Origin: Adiantum capillus-veneris
Taxonomy: Eukaryota > Streptophyta > Polypodiopsida > Polypodiales > Pteridaceae
Direction of reading: 5' to 3'
DNA: 64,000 nucleotides
Assembly: GCA_014529385.2 (NCBI GenBank)
Contig: CM043958.1
Coordinates: 122,172,817 to 122,236,816, forward strand
In this document: piece by piece, positions 44,605 to 54,836 of the stretch
Position numbering within the stretch: position 1 is the stretch's first letter
Layout: every line of letters begins with the position of its first letter
Made by a program: the position numbers and the translations under genes
Notes under the pieces: generated by a model
What the model was told of the DNA's origin: nothing
What the model saw: the letters and a program-made list of their open reading frames with translations, nothing else
Databases searched by the model: none

Positions 44605-45110
44605 TATGGTATGTAGCTTCTGGTACATCAGTAAGATGACCTTCCATGGAGGAATGGTTCAAGAATATGCATATTTGCAACATGCTACTTGTGTAGAAGT
44701 TAGGGAAGACATAGCGCATACTATTGCAATTGTAGGAGGTGTCATTATCTACAAAAAATGTCAAAGTTAAATTCTTGTCTAATACACTCCATGTATCAAA
44801 TATAACGAAGTATTTGGTATTTGTTTCACAAATGGCTAAGCAAGGAGAGCATGTCAAATTTAATGTTCAATGCTTGTATTGTAAGAGTACAAGAAAAATA
44901 GAAAACTTATTGCACAAGGAAAAGAAAAGAGGAAGGATGATCGCCATCAATATGAACATGCCTAAAATGGATGTTGCATTGTTTGATTAAGTGTTGTTGC
45001 GGATTTAGAAATCGATCATAATGTGTTGACCATACAAGTGTGCAAAGGCTGATTTAATGCAAAGTAAAGAGTTTAAAACAAGCTTGTTAAATTGGGAAAC
45101 AAGCACTTGT
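44605..45110 (+). pseudogene. Copia protease and pre-integrase fragment
   Basis: Plus-strand reading: WYVASGTS (protease active site, Asp replaced by Ala), EEWFKNM, an AHTIAIVGG block in another frame, then 44739-44990 with VSLSTKNVKVKFLSNTLHVS, NITKYLVFVSQMAKQGEHVK, KGRMIAIN-like RGRMIAINMNMPKMDVALFD. This matches the copia order D-S-G-A, then V-S-L-S-T-K-N, L-x-x-x-x-x-V-x-N-I-T-K-x-L-V-x-V and R-M-x-x-x-N-x-N. A divergent piece of the same kind of element as 43772-44440 but on the opposite strand. Confidence 0.72.
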
Positions 45111-45228
45111 ACATAGTTCTTTCACAAGTTAAATGACGTGCTTTGTAGCCCTAATCTTTGATTCTACTAGTGAAGAAGAGGGCTTAACAATATCCATCTT
45201 TGTGTGTCCTATCTTCACATGCACGTCA

Positions 45229-45231
<3 letters not shown>

Positions 45232-45280
<49 letters not shown>
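45232..45280. repeat. (GA)n microsatellite
   Basis: 49-bp GA run. The frame through it is an artefact. Confidence 0.97.
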
Positions 45281-45286
<6 letters not shown>

Positions 45287-45455
45287 CCAATAGAGCTCAT
45301 TATATAGCTAGAAACTTCTTGCTACATGGTTTTTATAAGATCCTTGGCTCATTTATATGCCCTATGCAAAGTAGGTGTCTTCTCAATCACTCAAGCTTGT
45401 GGTTTGTGTATTGTATGCTTTGAGAGATGGATCCCATGTCAATTGATAAACTACG

Positions 45456-45517
45456 TCTTTGTTATCTTCGTGATGAAGAGTGACACTCTTTGTTATCTTC
45501 GTTGTGAAGAGTGACAC
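45456..45517. repeat. 31-bp tandem duplication
   Basis: TCTTTGTTATCTTCG-(TGA/TTG)-TGAAGAGTGACAC repeated twice head to tail. Confidence 0.9.
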
Positions 45518-46442
45518 TCAAAGTGGCTTTTCATGCGAAATTTCCAACACCCCTTGCCATTGATTAGATGGGCACATTCACAATGGGGGAAGCCATGTTA
45601 CTTAACCTACCGCCATCTTGAAGACTACATGTAATAGCTACCTGAGTGCTTCTCTAAGATATCCACCAACGGAAGAGTAGTGGTAGAGCTTTAGAATAGT
45701 ACTTAGGCACTTGCGCCACAGAAACATGAGTGCCTTTGTTGGAACTCTTCCCTTCTTAAGGACATGGCTTCAACATAAGCCTTCTCTTAAATTCCATGCC
45801 TTGGTTGGATATTATTGTAGGATTTAGGACTTCTATAATAGTTGATTGAGCAATCTTTACAAAAAGCCTTCTGCCTTGCGCATTGCCTCATTTATAGAAA
45901 ACACTAATTAACAATGTTACAAATGTGGCGAGCATTGAGGAGTACGAATTGACATAGTCAAGGCACACTGAAGATCGAAACAAGTTACTGAAGATTTGTT
46001 GTTTGGGGGGCTCAATACAACTATAAGAGCGAAAGGGAATTGTAAATTGTATACACCAAGAGCGTGTAGAAACAGTTGGCCAAGAATCCTCCACAAATGT
46101 AATCCTTGCATTTTTGGTGGACAAAATAAATCCCATCGGCAGTGTACGTTAGCTTTAAACACTACTATAGTGAAACGCTACTGGTGAGGTGATTAGATGC
46201 GCATTCGTTATTAGCAAGAAGGTTTTCATCATGAAAGTAGTCTTCAAATTGATCAACCCATGAAAGAACAATACTAGCGAGTTGTGCTAGCATTTTTTTG
46301 AACTTGTTTCGTTTTGATTTCTTTTAGATTTCCTTCGATCATTGATGCACTCATTTGCAAGTAACGGTTGCAAATTAGTGACTTGTTCAACAAGTAAGGG
46401 TAGCCAATAGAAGCTTGCATAATTTTCCCTCTTCAGTCATAC
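45518..46442. other. Unassigned; weak plus-strand reading-frame relic
   Basis: Around 45915-46149 the plus strand reads VTNVASIEEYELT, SRHTEDRNKLLKICCLGGSI and VETVGQESSTNVILAFLVDK with two stops. It looks like decayed coding sequence but I cannot name it. The rest shows nothing recognisable. Confidence 0.3.
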
Positions 46443-46676
46443 TGTTTAATATTTTTCATACATATGCATATAGATATATACATATATAATATACATTTTT
46501 GTATATACATAAATACATATATAATATACATTTATGTATATACATAAATACATATTGCATATACATAAGGATATATACATAAATACATATTACATATACA
46601 TATAGATATATATATTTATGTATATACATAAATACATATATATACATATAAATACATAAATACATATATATATATA
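46443..46676. repeat. AT-rich microsatellite cluster (ATACAT/TATA units)
   Basis: Dense ACATA/ATATAC words over about 230 bp. Long Tyr/Ile frames here are artefacts. Confidence 0.93.
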
Positions 46677-46823
46677 TAAGGAATACTTTCACTTAACATA
46701 GCGTCAATAATACTACCCATTTCAGCTTTACAACACCAAGACGAGGTTGAGATCACAATCCATTGAACAAGTTGGATATAAGTTCAGAAATTTTTGGCAC
46801 AGAAGCTTCTGGCAATTGGTATA
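46677..46823 (+). repeat. Dispersed repeat, copy 1
   Basis: Shared with 50616-50752: both contain GTCAATAATACT-CCCATTTC, AGCTTTACAACACCAA and ACAAGTTGGATATAA, ending in GGCAATTGGTA. The two copies have the same orientation and lie about 3.9 kb apart. Confidence 0.85.
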
Positions 46824-46892
46824 TATACATATAGATATATATATATACATATAAATATAAATATATTTATATACATATATATCTATACTATA
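46818..46892. repeat. AT-rich microsatellite
   Basis: TATATACATATAGATATATA-type repeat immediately after copy 1 of the dispersed repeat. Confidence 0.9.
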
Positions 46893-47618
46893 GATAAAAG
46901 GGGAGGGAACTCCGGCTCCCCCCCGCCACGTGGTGCAAGCTGCTTCCTCCGGTCGTGCCTTCTACAGCCCGACAACACAAGGTCTCAGTGAGTGCGCTCA
47001 AAGCGAGAAAGAGAGAGAGTGGCTACTTCTCAATCCAACGGGTCTTAGCACTCAAGAGACGAGGTCATTCCCGTGTCCGCACTCTGCACGTACCTCCTGG
47101 CGACGATGCTCTTGGGACCCGAATCGCCAATCATAGTGGCAACTGTCACCACCAGGCCCCCAAGCATCCCATCCCATGTCCCCAAAAAACATGGCAACAG
47201 CTTTCGACTCACGCCTGTCATGCTCTCTTGCATCCAGCCTGAGTCGGACGTAGCCTGTAGGGAGTCTAGAGCTGCAGAGCACCACGCAGTGTACTATCCA
47301 TGTCATGATCTACATGCACACTGCACAATAGTAACTCAATAGCCGAGGCTGCTGCCAAACCTACTGGAGCACAAGTAGTGGCCGGTTCTAATTGCTGTTT
47401 TAAATTTGATCTTTATCGTCACCTGCACGATGGAGTCCAGAGACACCACCCAGTGCACTATCCAACACAAGCGTCATCACCGAGAAATTAATGAATAGCT
47501 GGCCTCTACGAACATCAATAACGGCCTAGGCCCTAGGTTCTCCCCTCAACTCTCTCGAGTCTCGACTAACCATGCTGCTGCCTGCACTGCTACCCTCATG
47601 ACTAAATAACACATAGTA
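46893..47618. other. GC-richer unassigned region
   Basis: Noticeably higher GC than the neighbouring 45-46 kb and 48-50 kb. Several overlapping open frames on both strands, none with a known domain. CAGTGTACTATCCA (47288) and CAGTGCACTATCCA (47451) form a loose repeat. Confidence 0.4.
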
Positions 47619-47967
47619 TTAAAGAGGGGGGGGTAAGGGGATCGAGGGCAGAGAAGTGCGCGCACGAAAATCGAAGAGGTTGCAACCGTAGATGCACTTA
47701 AAAACTAAACTCGACCACATACTAAACCCGAACAGCACCTATGTTTTAATAATAAAACCCCAAAAACCCGGGCCATGGCTACAACATGTGTATGCGGGTG
47801 GGATGGTTACCCCATGCATCACAATCTGGGCGTCGAGACCCTAGTTCAAATTGAGTCGCCGCCCGAGTTCCTTTTCGCGTTGACTTGCCGCGCACCCGGG
47901 TTAAATCTACCTCGAGCTCCCCGCATCCACTTTCGCGCCGTCGATCCCCTTACCCCCCCCTCTTTAA
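47619..47967. mobile_element. 349-bp element with 31-bp terminal inverted repeats (MITE candidate)
   Basis: TTAAAGAGGGGGGGGTAAGG and onward to GATCGAGGGC (47619-47649) is matched by the inverse complement at 47937-47967 with a single visible mismatch. Weaker inverted similarity continues outward for about 25 bp. The inside is GC-rich and non-coding. The arms begin and end with TTAA, so a TTAA target duplication is possible but cannot be told apart from the palindromic ends. No transposase. A class II miniature element fits best; a hairpin-forming repeat is the alternative. Confidence 0.6.
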
Positions 47968-48620
47968 TGTTGTGTCACTTAGTGTCGTGGCACTGCTACC
48001 CTCCTATTTTGAATGTTCTCGATTTCACTTAGCAAACAATTTTCAAGCTCTAAGTGGGCTTGCAAGTTGCATTCATCTGCTATTGGCCTTCACACTCATT
48101 GTTCAGAGCTTTTTAAGGCCAGCAACATGCAAAACTTGCATATACGCCATGGCACTACTGCTCGAGGCTCAAGGCCAAGGCGTTCCAGAAAGAGTCTCTC
48201 TCTCTCTTTCTCTCTCTCTCTTCGTCCGCTGCCAACGCGGAGGGTTGTTTGTGGAAGTTCCCAAATCCCCCAATATTGTCAAAATTTCCCAAAACGACTT
48301 TTAAATTTTCCAAAATTCCCAAGGTTCTGAGGTCAAATTTCTCTTCAAATACAAAAACTTTGTAGCTTACATAAGAAGACAGATTGTCTAGATGCTAAAA
48401 CTAGAATTTGAGTTGATTATGTAGGCTATGGAGATGAATTGCTTCATTATTCCAGACCTAATTTCCTTGGTAGGCATTGTTGGACAAGGCAACAAGTGTG
48501 CAACACACACATAGAGAGAGAATGAGAGAGACTCTTTATCTCTGTGCCGACTCCCAGTAGCTTAGAAAATTGACTCTTTGACCAGTGCGCCTACGAATGC
48601 TAAGACTTTCGCGGGCGAGC
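47968..48620. other. Unassigned; short CT run at 48197-48220
   Basis: No recognised motif. The plus-strand frame at 47885-48304 runs through the CT stretch and is not supported. Confidence 0.4.
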
Positions 48621-48625
48621 CGCGA

Positions 48626-49057
48626 CTGTCCATGCACATATGGTGTGCATGTGTGACTGTGTGTGATGGAGATGGATAGGTGTAGGGGGCGATACAATCA
48701 CGCAAAAGGTGTGGATGTCATGGAGACATAAGCAAGACAGAGCAAGCGATCTTGTTAATGCTTCAAATTCGACAGGAATCAAAAGCTATATTAGGGGTGT
48801 TTCGCACGTTTACAACGTACACAAACCCCAACAGACAAACACGGCATGGTTAATGTGTCGACTTCATATCGTGTCACTTTCAATATCAAAAATGCCGTTT
48901 GGGAGCAAGAAAATTCCACTCCAAATAAAGTAGTGCGAAATCCCCAAAAAAAAGCCTAATTTTCTAAAATTTCCTCTTGGCAAATTCAAGGTGAAGTTTT
49001 GTATGTTTGGAAAAATGATTTTTCCCGACCACTACCAACGATTGTCCAAGTACAAAT

Positions 49058-49108
<51 letters not shown>

Positions 49109-49310
49109 TGGAGATGGTTAGGAGTAGGGGGCAAGACAATCACGCAACAGGCAGTAAGGAACATATCAAAGGAAGCTGAACAAAGAAAAGGCGATTATGT
49201 TAATGCTTCAAATTGGAGAGAAATGAAATGATATATATCGGAGACACTTCGCACGTTTATAATGAACTCAAACCCCAATAGACAGACAAGGCATGATTGA
49301 CCCCTCCAAT
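48626..49310 (+). repeat. Degenerate ~420-bp direct duplication
   Basis: 48626-48890 and 49045-49310 share, in order, GTGTGTGATGGAGATGG, TAGG-GTAGGGGGC, GACAATCACGCAA, GTTAATGCTTCAAATT, CTTCGCACGTTTA-AA and AAACCCCAA-AGACA. Moderately diverged. The second copy includes a long (GT)n at 49065-49107. Confidence 0.8.
49065..49107. repeat. (GT)n microsatellite
   Basis: 43-bp GT run inside the second copy of the 48.6-49.3 kb duplication; the first copy has only GTGTGTG at that point. Confidence 0.97.
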
Positions 49311-49537
49311 TACTAGCTGGACATTCGCACAATGAACTTTGCACACGAGTCCTAATTCTCCCAATTTTGGTGTAGTTTAAGGGGGGGAGGCAAGGGGCAT
49401 TTGAAATAAGTAGGTTGAAATAAGACATCATTTGATATTTCAAAATAATCGGCATTTTTCAAGCATATTCACCTTATTTCCCTCCTTTCAACCAACTGTT
49501 TTGATTTTTTAATTGACTCAAGGCTAAGCTGAGGCAC

Positions 49538-49697
49538 ACTTTTTCCAAACATTGAGACGGAGGGAGAGAGGGAGAGAGAGAGAGAGAGAGAGAGAATGAA
49601 CAAGACACAAAAGGGGGAGGAAACACTTTTCCAAACATTGAGACGAAGAGAGAGAGAGAGAGAGAGAGAATGAACAAGACAAAAAAGGGGGAGGAAT
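49538..49697 (+). repeat. ~84-bp tandem duplication with GA tracts
   Basis: CTTTT(T)CCAAACATTGAGACG, a GA run and ATGAACAAGACA-AAA-GGGGGAGGAA occur twice head to tail (49538-49620 and about 49625-49697). The GA runs differ in length. Confidence 0.88.
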
Positions 49698-49710
49698 ACT
49701 CCTCTCAATG

Positions 49711-49890
49711 CTTCAAATTTTCAAGTTGATTGCCACATGAAAGAAATGAAATGATATATTAACAAATTAATGAGACCAAACTACTACAAAGTGGTCAATC
49801 CTTCAAATTTTCAAGTTGATTGCCACATGAAAGAAATGAAATGATATATTAACAAATTAATGAGACCAAACTACTACAAAGTGGTCAATC
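49711..49890 (+). repeat. Perfect 90-bp tandem duplication
   Basis: The unit CTTCAAATTTTCAAGTTGAT to GTGGTCAATC at 49711-49800 is repeated at 49801-49890 with no difference seen. A diverged third version starts near 49986 (CATCAAATTTTGAGGTTGAT) and a fourth fragment near 49203. Confidence 0.95.
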
Positions 49891-51123
49891 TTATACCATG
49901 TTTGGGTACAAAAAAATAAATAAAATGAAAGGTTAAGTGCTACTAGCTGGAACTGTGAGAGAGAGAGAGAGAGACTCCAGTTAATGCATCAAATTTTGAG
50001 GTTGATTGCCACATGAGAGAAATGAAATGATATATTCACGTATTCAAGAAGCCAAACTGAACTATGGAGGCCAACCATTGCCAATTGGTGAATCTGATAC
50101 AATGCTTGAATATATACAATGAAACTAGAAGTGCTACTAGTTGGAAGAGACAGAGAGAGAGAGAGAGATGCACGAGAGCACATGTCGTAACCTCCTTCAT
50201 CCAACAAGCTGCGATGCAGCATTGGAAAGAGAACATTGCACACGTAGCTAGAGAGAGAAAGGTGCCGAGAGAATGTGATGGCTGTGTAAAATTGTTTTCC
50301 AACTTTAAACATGCCTTTGCATGGTGAGACTTCCAAGTAAAGGTGTATGTCGACAAATATTCAAGTAAAAGAGGTAACATTTGTTTTGAGGTTTTTGGTT
50401 AGATCTCGGCATCTATTTAACTTTCTTGCTTCAACCATGGAAAAAACGTAAGGTAACTTGAGCTAAAAATTGGAAGACAGGCTCACATTGGGGAAAGAGA
50501 GAGAGAGAGAGAATACTTTCCTTGATTTGCTTTATGAATTTTGCGACAAGCAAGCGGTTGAGGGTGAAACGGGCTATGCTAACGCAGAAGGCAAAGCCAT
50601 TTTACTAGTATATATAAGGAGTACTCACTTAGCTGTAGAGTCAATAATACTGCCCATTTCAGCTTTACAACACCAACACCAAGACAAGGTTGATATCGCA
50701 TTCCATTCAACAAGTTGGATATAATTTAAGGCATGCTTATGGCAATTGGTAAGAGAGTGAAAGAAAGTTAATTTATCAATGTCTTTAATATTGATATGAC
50801 ATTGATAATCATTTCAATGTTTTCAACTTTAACTAACAAGATATATTTCTATTCATCAAAGTAGTAAGTTCTGAGTTCAAAATTATTAAACCGTGAAAAA
50901 TATTTATTTGGTGAAAATTCATGAAGTAGTAAGATTTTACTCTTTCTTCGATGCGTGATGTGTAATCTTCACAGATTACGAGGGATTTGAATGTAGAAAT
51001 ATCCCTCCATTCAACTTTGTTAGCGGCCCATAAGTTATGTTTCTCAAGGTTGATGACCAAAGCTATAAAGTTATCTCATTGGGTTTTTAAAACCCTGAGC
51101 AAGGCAATGGTCGTAGATCTGGA
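49891..51123. other. Unassigned; short GA runs
   Basis: GA runs at 49958-49974, 50152-50168 and 50497-50511. The 50036-50380 minus frame and 50470-50724 plus frame have no known domain. Copy 2 of the dispersed repeat lies at 50616-50752. Confidence 0.4.
50616..50752 (+). repeat. Dispersed repeat, copy 2
   Basis: Direct-orientation relative of 46677-46823. Confidence 0.85.
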
Positions 51124-51245
51124 AGCGAACAGAAATGACGAGATTATCTTAAGAAGCTAGGGTTGATGATGGCTACCTACAGATAGCGAACAGAGATGAC
51201 AAGATTATCTAAAGAAGCTAGGGTTGATGATGACTACCTACAGAC
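51124..51245 (+). repeat. 61-bp tandem duplication
   Basis: AGCGAACAGA-ATGAC-AGATTATCT, AAGAAGCTAGGGTTGATGAT and CTACCTACAGA occur twice (51124-51184, 51185-51245) with about five differences. Confidence 0.9.
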
Positions 51246-52636
51246 ACAGAGAAGTCTACAACGCTGAAGTACAATCTCACAAGTTTTCAGACAAGCCTCA
51301 ATGAGCCAAATCAACAATTGATGATCCCCAAACTTCTTTGAAGCCTTAAAAAACAAGCCTTGATAGGGATTTTTATAAACCATCGGGGTTAGGGGGAGAA
51401 CGTCAAGTATATTTTAATTAAAGAGGAATGAAATTTCTTAAGCTTTGACCCCCGACAAAAACCAAAAACATTGGATGACATATTAGTTACCTTGCATACA
51501 AGTGACAAATGAGACACTTCACTCAATAATGCCAAAAATGGACGTAATGTCCCTATAGCCAATTGAGTGCTCCGAAGGTGCCACCATGGAATAGTTTCCT
51601 CTTGGTTTATATTTATAAAGAGATAAAGGCTGTGACCTATACAATATTTAAATGCAAATCAATATTTCTCCAAATGTCATCACAGTATATATCTTAATGT
51701 GTCATGTAAGGTGTACTTGTTGCAACAAGTTATCTATTAAATCCAAGGGATGGAGGCACTTAGCTATTTGATCAAATGCAAAGGAGGGTTACTTTGCAAA
51801 TGACATCCTATATAATTGTTGTAGAACCCATGCGGCATCTTCAAAGAGAAGAACACAAAGAGAAACTAGCCACTGCAAGACGAGTGCACATGAATATACT
51901 GCACAACATACAAGAAATCATCTTGCAACGTACAATCTTGTTAACACTCTTCATCTCATTGCCTTCCTTCTAGTTCCTACATTGAAAAAGCTTGGTGAAC
52001 TTCCCTACTTATTTCTTCCTTCCCAAAGCAATACATTCCATGTAGATATTACATCCTCAATCAGCATTACAAGCTTCTAACCATTGATCGACCCATAAAG
52101 CAAATAGAAACCAACGGATTTTAACAGTCCATGCTTCTGAGCGCAAAGGCTCCTGATGAACTACCTGGTCATGATGGGGTTTCCACAATTATTTAGTGCA
52201 TGGTACGTTGAAGAGCAAGGCATATAGACAAGCTTCCTCGAATGATCACCGAGTAATGAGACATCCCTCATTGAGTACAGAGTTGCACCCATGTTTTAAA
52301 TCCCACATCCTTCTTAGGAAGCACTTATTGAACATGCAATCAAAAAGGAGGCCAAGAAGACCATTGTTTTTCTAAAACATATTAGCTAGCACCTTGCAAT
52401 TATATGCTATACAAAATAATATTTCCGAGGTATTCCCTTTCCAAAGGGATGAAAACAGTATAACCTTCACTTGCAACTTACTAAGAATAATAAATTGTCA
52501 ATATAAAATACATTCGGTAATACCTAACTATTTCTATACCACCTGGCAAGCCCCTACAATGTGGCACAAGGAGAGCGGATAAAGCAGAGTACACCAAGGC
52601 AAAGATAAAAAGAAAGGAGATTTTGGCATCGACAGT

Positions 52637-52638
<2 letters not shown>
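51246..52638. other. Unassigned sequence
   Basis: AT-rich, stops in all frames. The plus frame at 51776-51973 has no known domain. Nothing else identified. Confidence 0.4.

Positions 52639-52709
<71 letters not shown>
52639..52709. repeat. (CT)n microsatellite
   Basis: 71-bp CT run ending at CAGCGCTTG. Confidence 0.97.
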
Positions 52710-52712
<3 letters not shown>

Positions 52713-53037
52713 GCTTGTTCCCTCTCTCCATCCAAAATAGGGCCACTTGTGCAGGTTCAAAGAGTGTTCTAAGGTTAGGAGAGCATGAACGGAGTGTGCA
52801 CTTTCGAGATCCATGACTGTTGACATTCAAAAATGAAACAAGGGGCTTTTGATTGTCTTTAGTAAAGAGAAGGCAAACGTTTGTTTGCCTATTTATGATT
52901 GGGATAATATTGTTGGAAGACCCCTTGTTTAGAAAAGATGATGTAACACTAATCTTTCATCTTGAGCCTAGTCTTGAGCGCAGCCTCAGTCGAAAGATGG
53001 TGATAATGTATATTTAATCAGCAATCATGCAAGGAAA

Positions 53038-53463
53038 TTGGCATCACTGGCAGCGGTTTCAAGCATCAATTATGGCCGTCAGATGGTAGTGCATGTTGTT
53101 AATCATCACAGAGATTACAGAACAGGTCTGTATAGTTCATCCTCATTCGGCAAAATCTACCAAAAACCCAAAACAAATCTTATGACTATAGCGAAGACGG
53201 AAACCCTACACGAGATGACAGACAAAGGAGTATCCATGGCAATATCTAAAACCAGATCTGTATATCCATGGCAAGGACAGAAAACAGAAAACCAAACGCA
53301 GATAGAAACGATTCCGTTGCGCACTCACCCGCCAGATATCAGAAAGAATGTCAATCCTCGAGGCTTTGGAAGTATAGGACTAGGGGGCGACATACAGCAG
53401 TCATCATCTTCCCAACCGAAAACCGAGAAACTTGAGAAAATCTGTCTGCAGCATAGAAAGTAG
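53038..53463 (+). CDS. Hypothetical reading frame, unsupported as a gene
   Basis: 141-codon frame; the first ATG inside it is at 53083 (127 residues). It reads INYGRQMVVHVVNHHRDYRT, Ser- and Lys-rich, with a Gly-rich GFGSIGLGGD near the end. A basic, Ser-rich N-terminus could be a plastid- or mitochondrion-targeting peptide, but this is only a guess. I do not recognise a domain, and no introns, splice sites or partner genes are evident. It may be chance or a first exon. Confidence 0.2.
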   Translation: MASLAAVSSINYGRQMVVHVVNHHRDYRTGLYSSSSFGKIYQKPKTNLMTIAKTETLHEMTDKGVSMAISKTRSVYPWQGQKTENQTQIETIPLRTHPPDIRKNVNPRGFGSIGLGGDIQQSSSSQPKTEKLEKICLQHRK

Positions 53464-54056
53464 CGGGAGAGAGGGGACACATGCTCACACACCCGAGTCG
53501 CAGCTTGCAGAAAAGACATTTCTGTGGGCCTGCACACGAGGTGTGCTTCAATGGCGAAGTAGCCTCCGCACACCAGATACTAGCGGCCTTCGTCACCGTA
53601 AGTTAAAATCCTCTCACACAGAACACGGTTTATAACCTAGGGCAAAAGAACTGGGATCTATCCTTAGGCAGTGGTCACACGAGGCATAGTTATCAGTTAC
53701 ATTCTGAGATAACGAACCCTCTTCCATGGTCACCCCAGGCAGATGAGAAAGCATAGCGTCTGGCAACTATGCCGATTTTGAATGGTTGGAAAGTTTGCGT
53801 TTATGTCGCAACTGCATTATCTGTTGAACCTGATCGTGAGAAAGCTGCAACAGCATTGGTACAATGAATCATTGCATGGCACGGAGTCTTACCATACATC
53901 GAGCGAACCAAAAATTGAGTGAATATTTATACGACATGGGCCCATGTTGTCCAATATGTAGCAGTTGGCAACTTCTCTACTTAGCATTACTAGGCCCCAT
54001 CCTCTATATGAAGGATAAAGTAGAGAGGGACACGCCACCTAGGGACCATGTCTCTT
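53464..54056. other. Unassigned sequence
   Basis: No recognised motif. It ends in the (CT)n tract that borders the left flank of copia A2. Confidence 0.4.
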
Positions 54057-54057
54057 C

Positions 54058-54118
<61 letters not shown>
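54057..54118. repeat. (CT)n microsatellite
   Basis: 62-bp CT run, about 130 bp left of copia A2. Confidence 0.97.
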
Positions 54119-54120
<2 letters not shown>

Positions 54121-54243
54121 CATAGCATATGTAAAACCGCCTTTCAAAGCCTAATAGAGTAATGATTTATGTGTGTCGATTCTTGTCTTCACGTCCTTAT
54201 TCAAGACGCATGCCTCGTGAGTCTTTAACTCCAAGAGTTGTAA

Positions 54244-54248
54244 GGCAC
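54244..54248. repeat. Target-site duplication GGCAC of copia A2 (left)
   Basis: GGCAC directly before the 5' LTR, repeated exactly at 59406-59410 after the 3' LTR. Confidence 0.95.
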
Positions 54249-54475
54249 TGTTACCATATACATGTGGTAGTGATGTGTGTGAACACACTAGGACCGCCGG
54301 GGCATTTTTTCCCTCTTTAGGAGGTTTTTTCCCCCGTGCATTGTATATACGCCCATCACTCTAGGGCTATCAATCTTTCCATTGCACACTAAGTAACTCT
54401 CTCTCTATTGTGTGCCTTGAGCTTCCTTCGTCTTCTCCAAGCTGTGTGTGTTTCTCTGCAACCCTAATTCCAACA
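54249..54475 (+). repeat. Copia A2 5' LTR
   Basis: TGTTACCATA to TTCCAACA, 227 bp. Confidence 0.97.
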
Positions 54476-54477
54476 AT

Positions 54478-54489
54478 TGGTATCAGAGC
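54478..54489 (+). promoter_or_regulatory. Copia A2 primer-binding site
   Basis: TGGTATCAGAGC, two bases after the 5' LTR, the standard tRNA-Met type. The untranslated leader runs from here to 54836. Confidence 0.95.
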
Positions 54490-54836
54490 AGGTCACGTCC
54501 TCCCGGGCTTAGATGCCAGCTGCTCCAGCACACGCCAGCTCACTTTCTCCGATTTCAGTGAGCTTTGGCGAGAGTTCGCAGGTCGACAAAAATTTTGGGT
54601 GAGCTCGAAGAGCATGGTCTGCTCAGAATTTTGATTTGGGCTCATTTCGGCCTCCGTTTCCACTACAGGCAGTATTGCACAGGCTATTTCGTCATTTTGT
54701 GCAGAATTTTTATCAGTGCCGTTTTCTGCATTACGGTGCCTTATAGTCTTCTACGGTTTGTGTTATATAGCACAGGTTGTTCCCGCTCCGTTTCTCCTAT
54801 TCTCGGGCAGTTTTCACATCAGGTGCAGCATTTACC

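Noticed and set aside
46456-46692. Tyr/Ile-rich minus-strand frame
   Set aside because: Product of ATACAT microsatellite sequence.
47775-47860. tRNA-like A/B boxes suggesting a SINE
   Set aside because: A TGGCTACAACATG-like A box and AGTTCAAATTG-like B box are weak and about 70 bp apart; no tRNA fold or poly(A) end seen.
53325-53596. Minus-strand Cys-rich frames opposite the hypothetical plus frame
   Set aside because: No domain and no support over the plus-strand reading.
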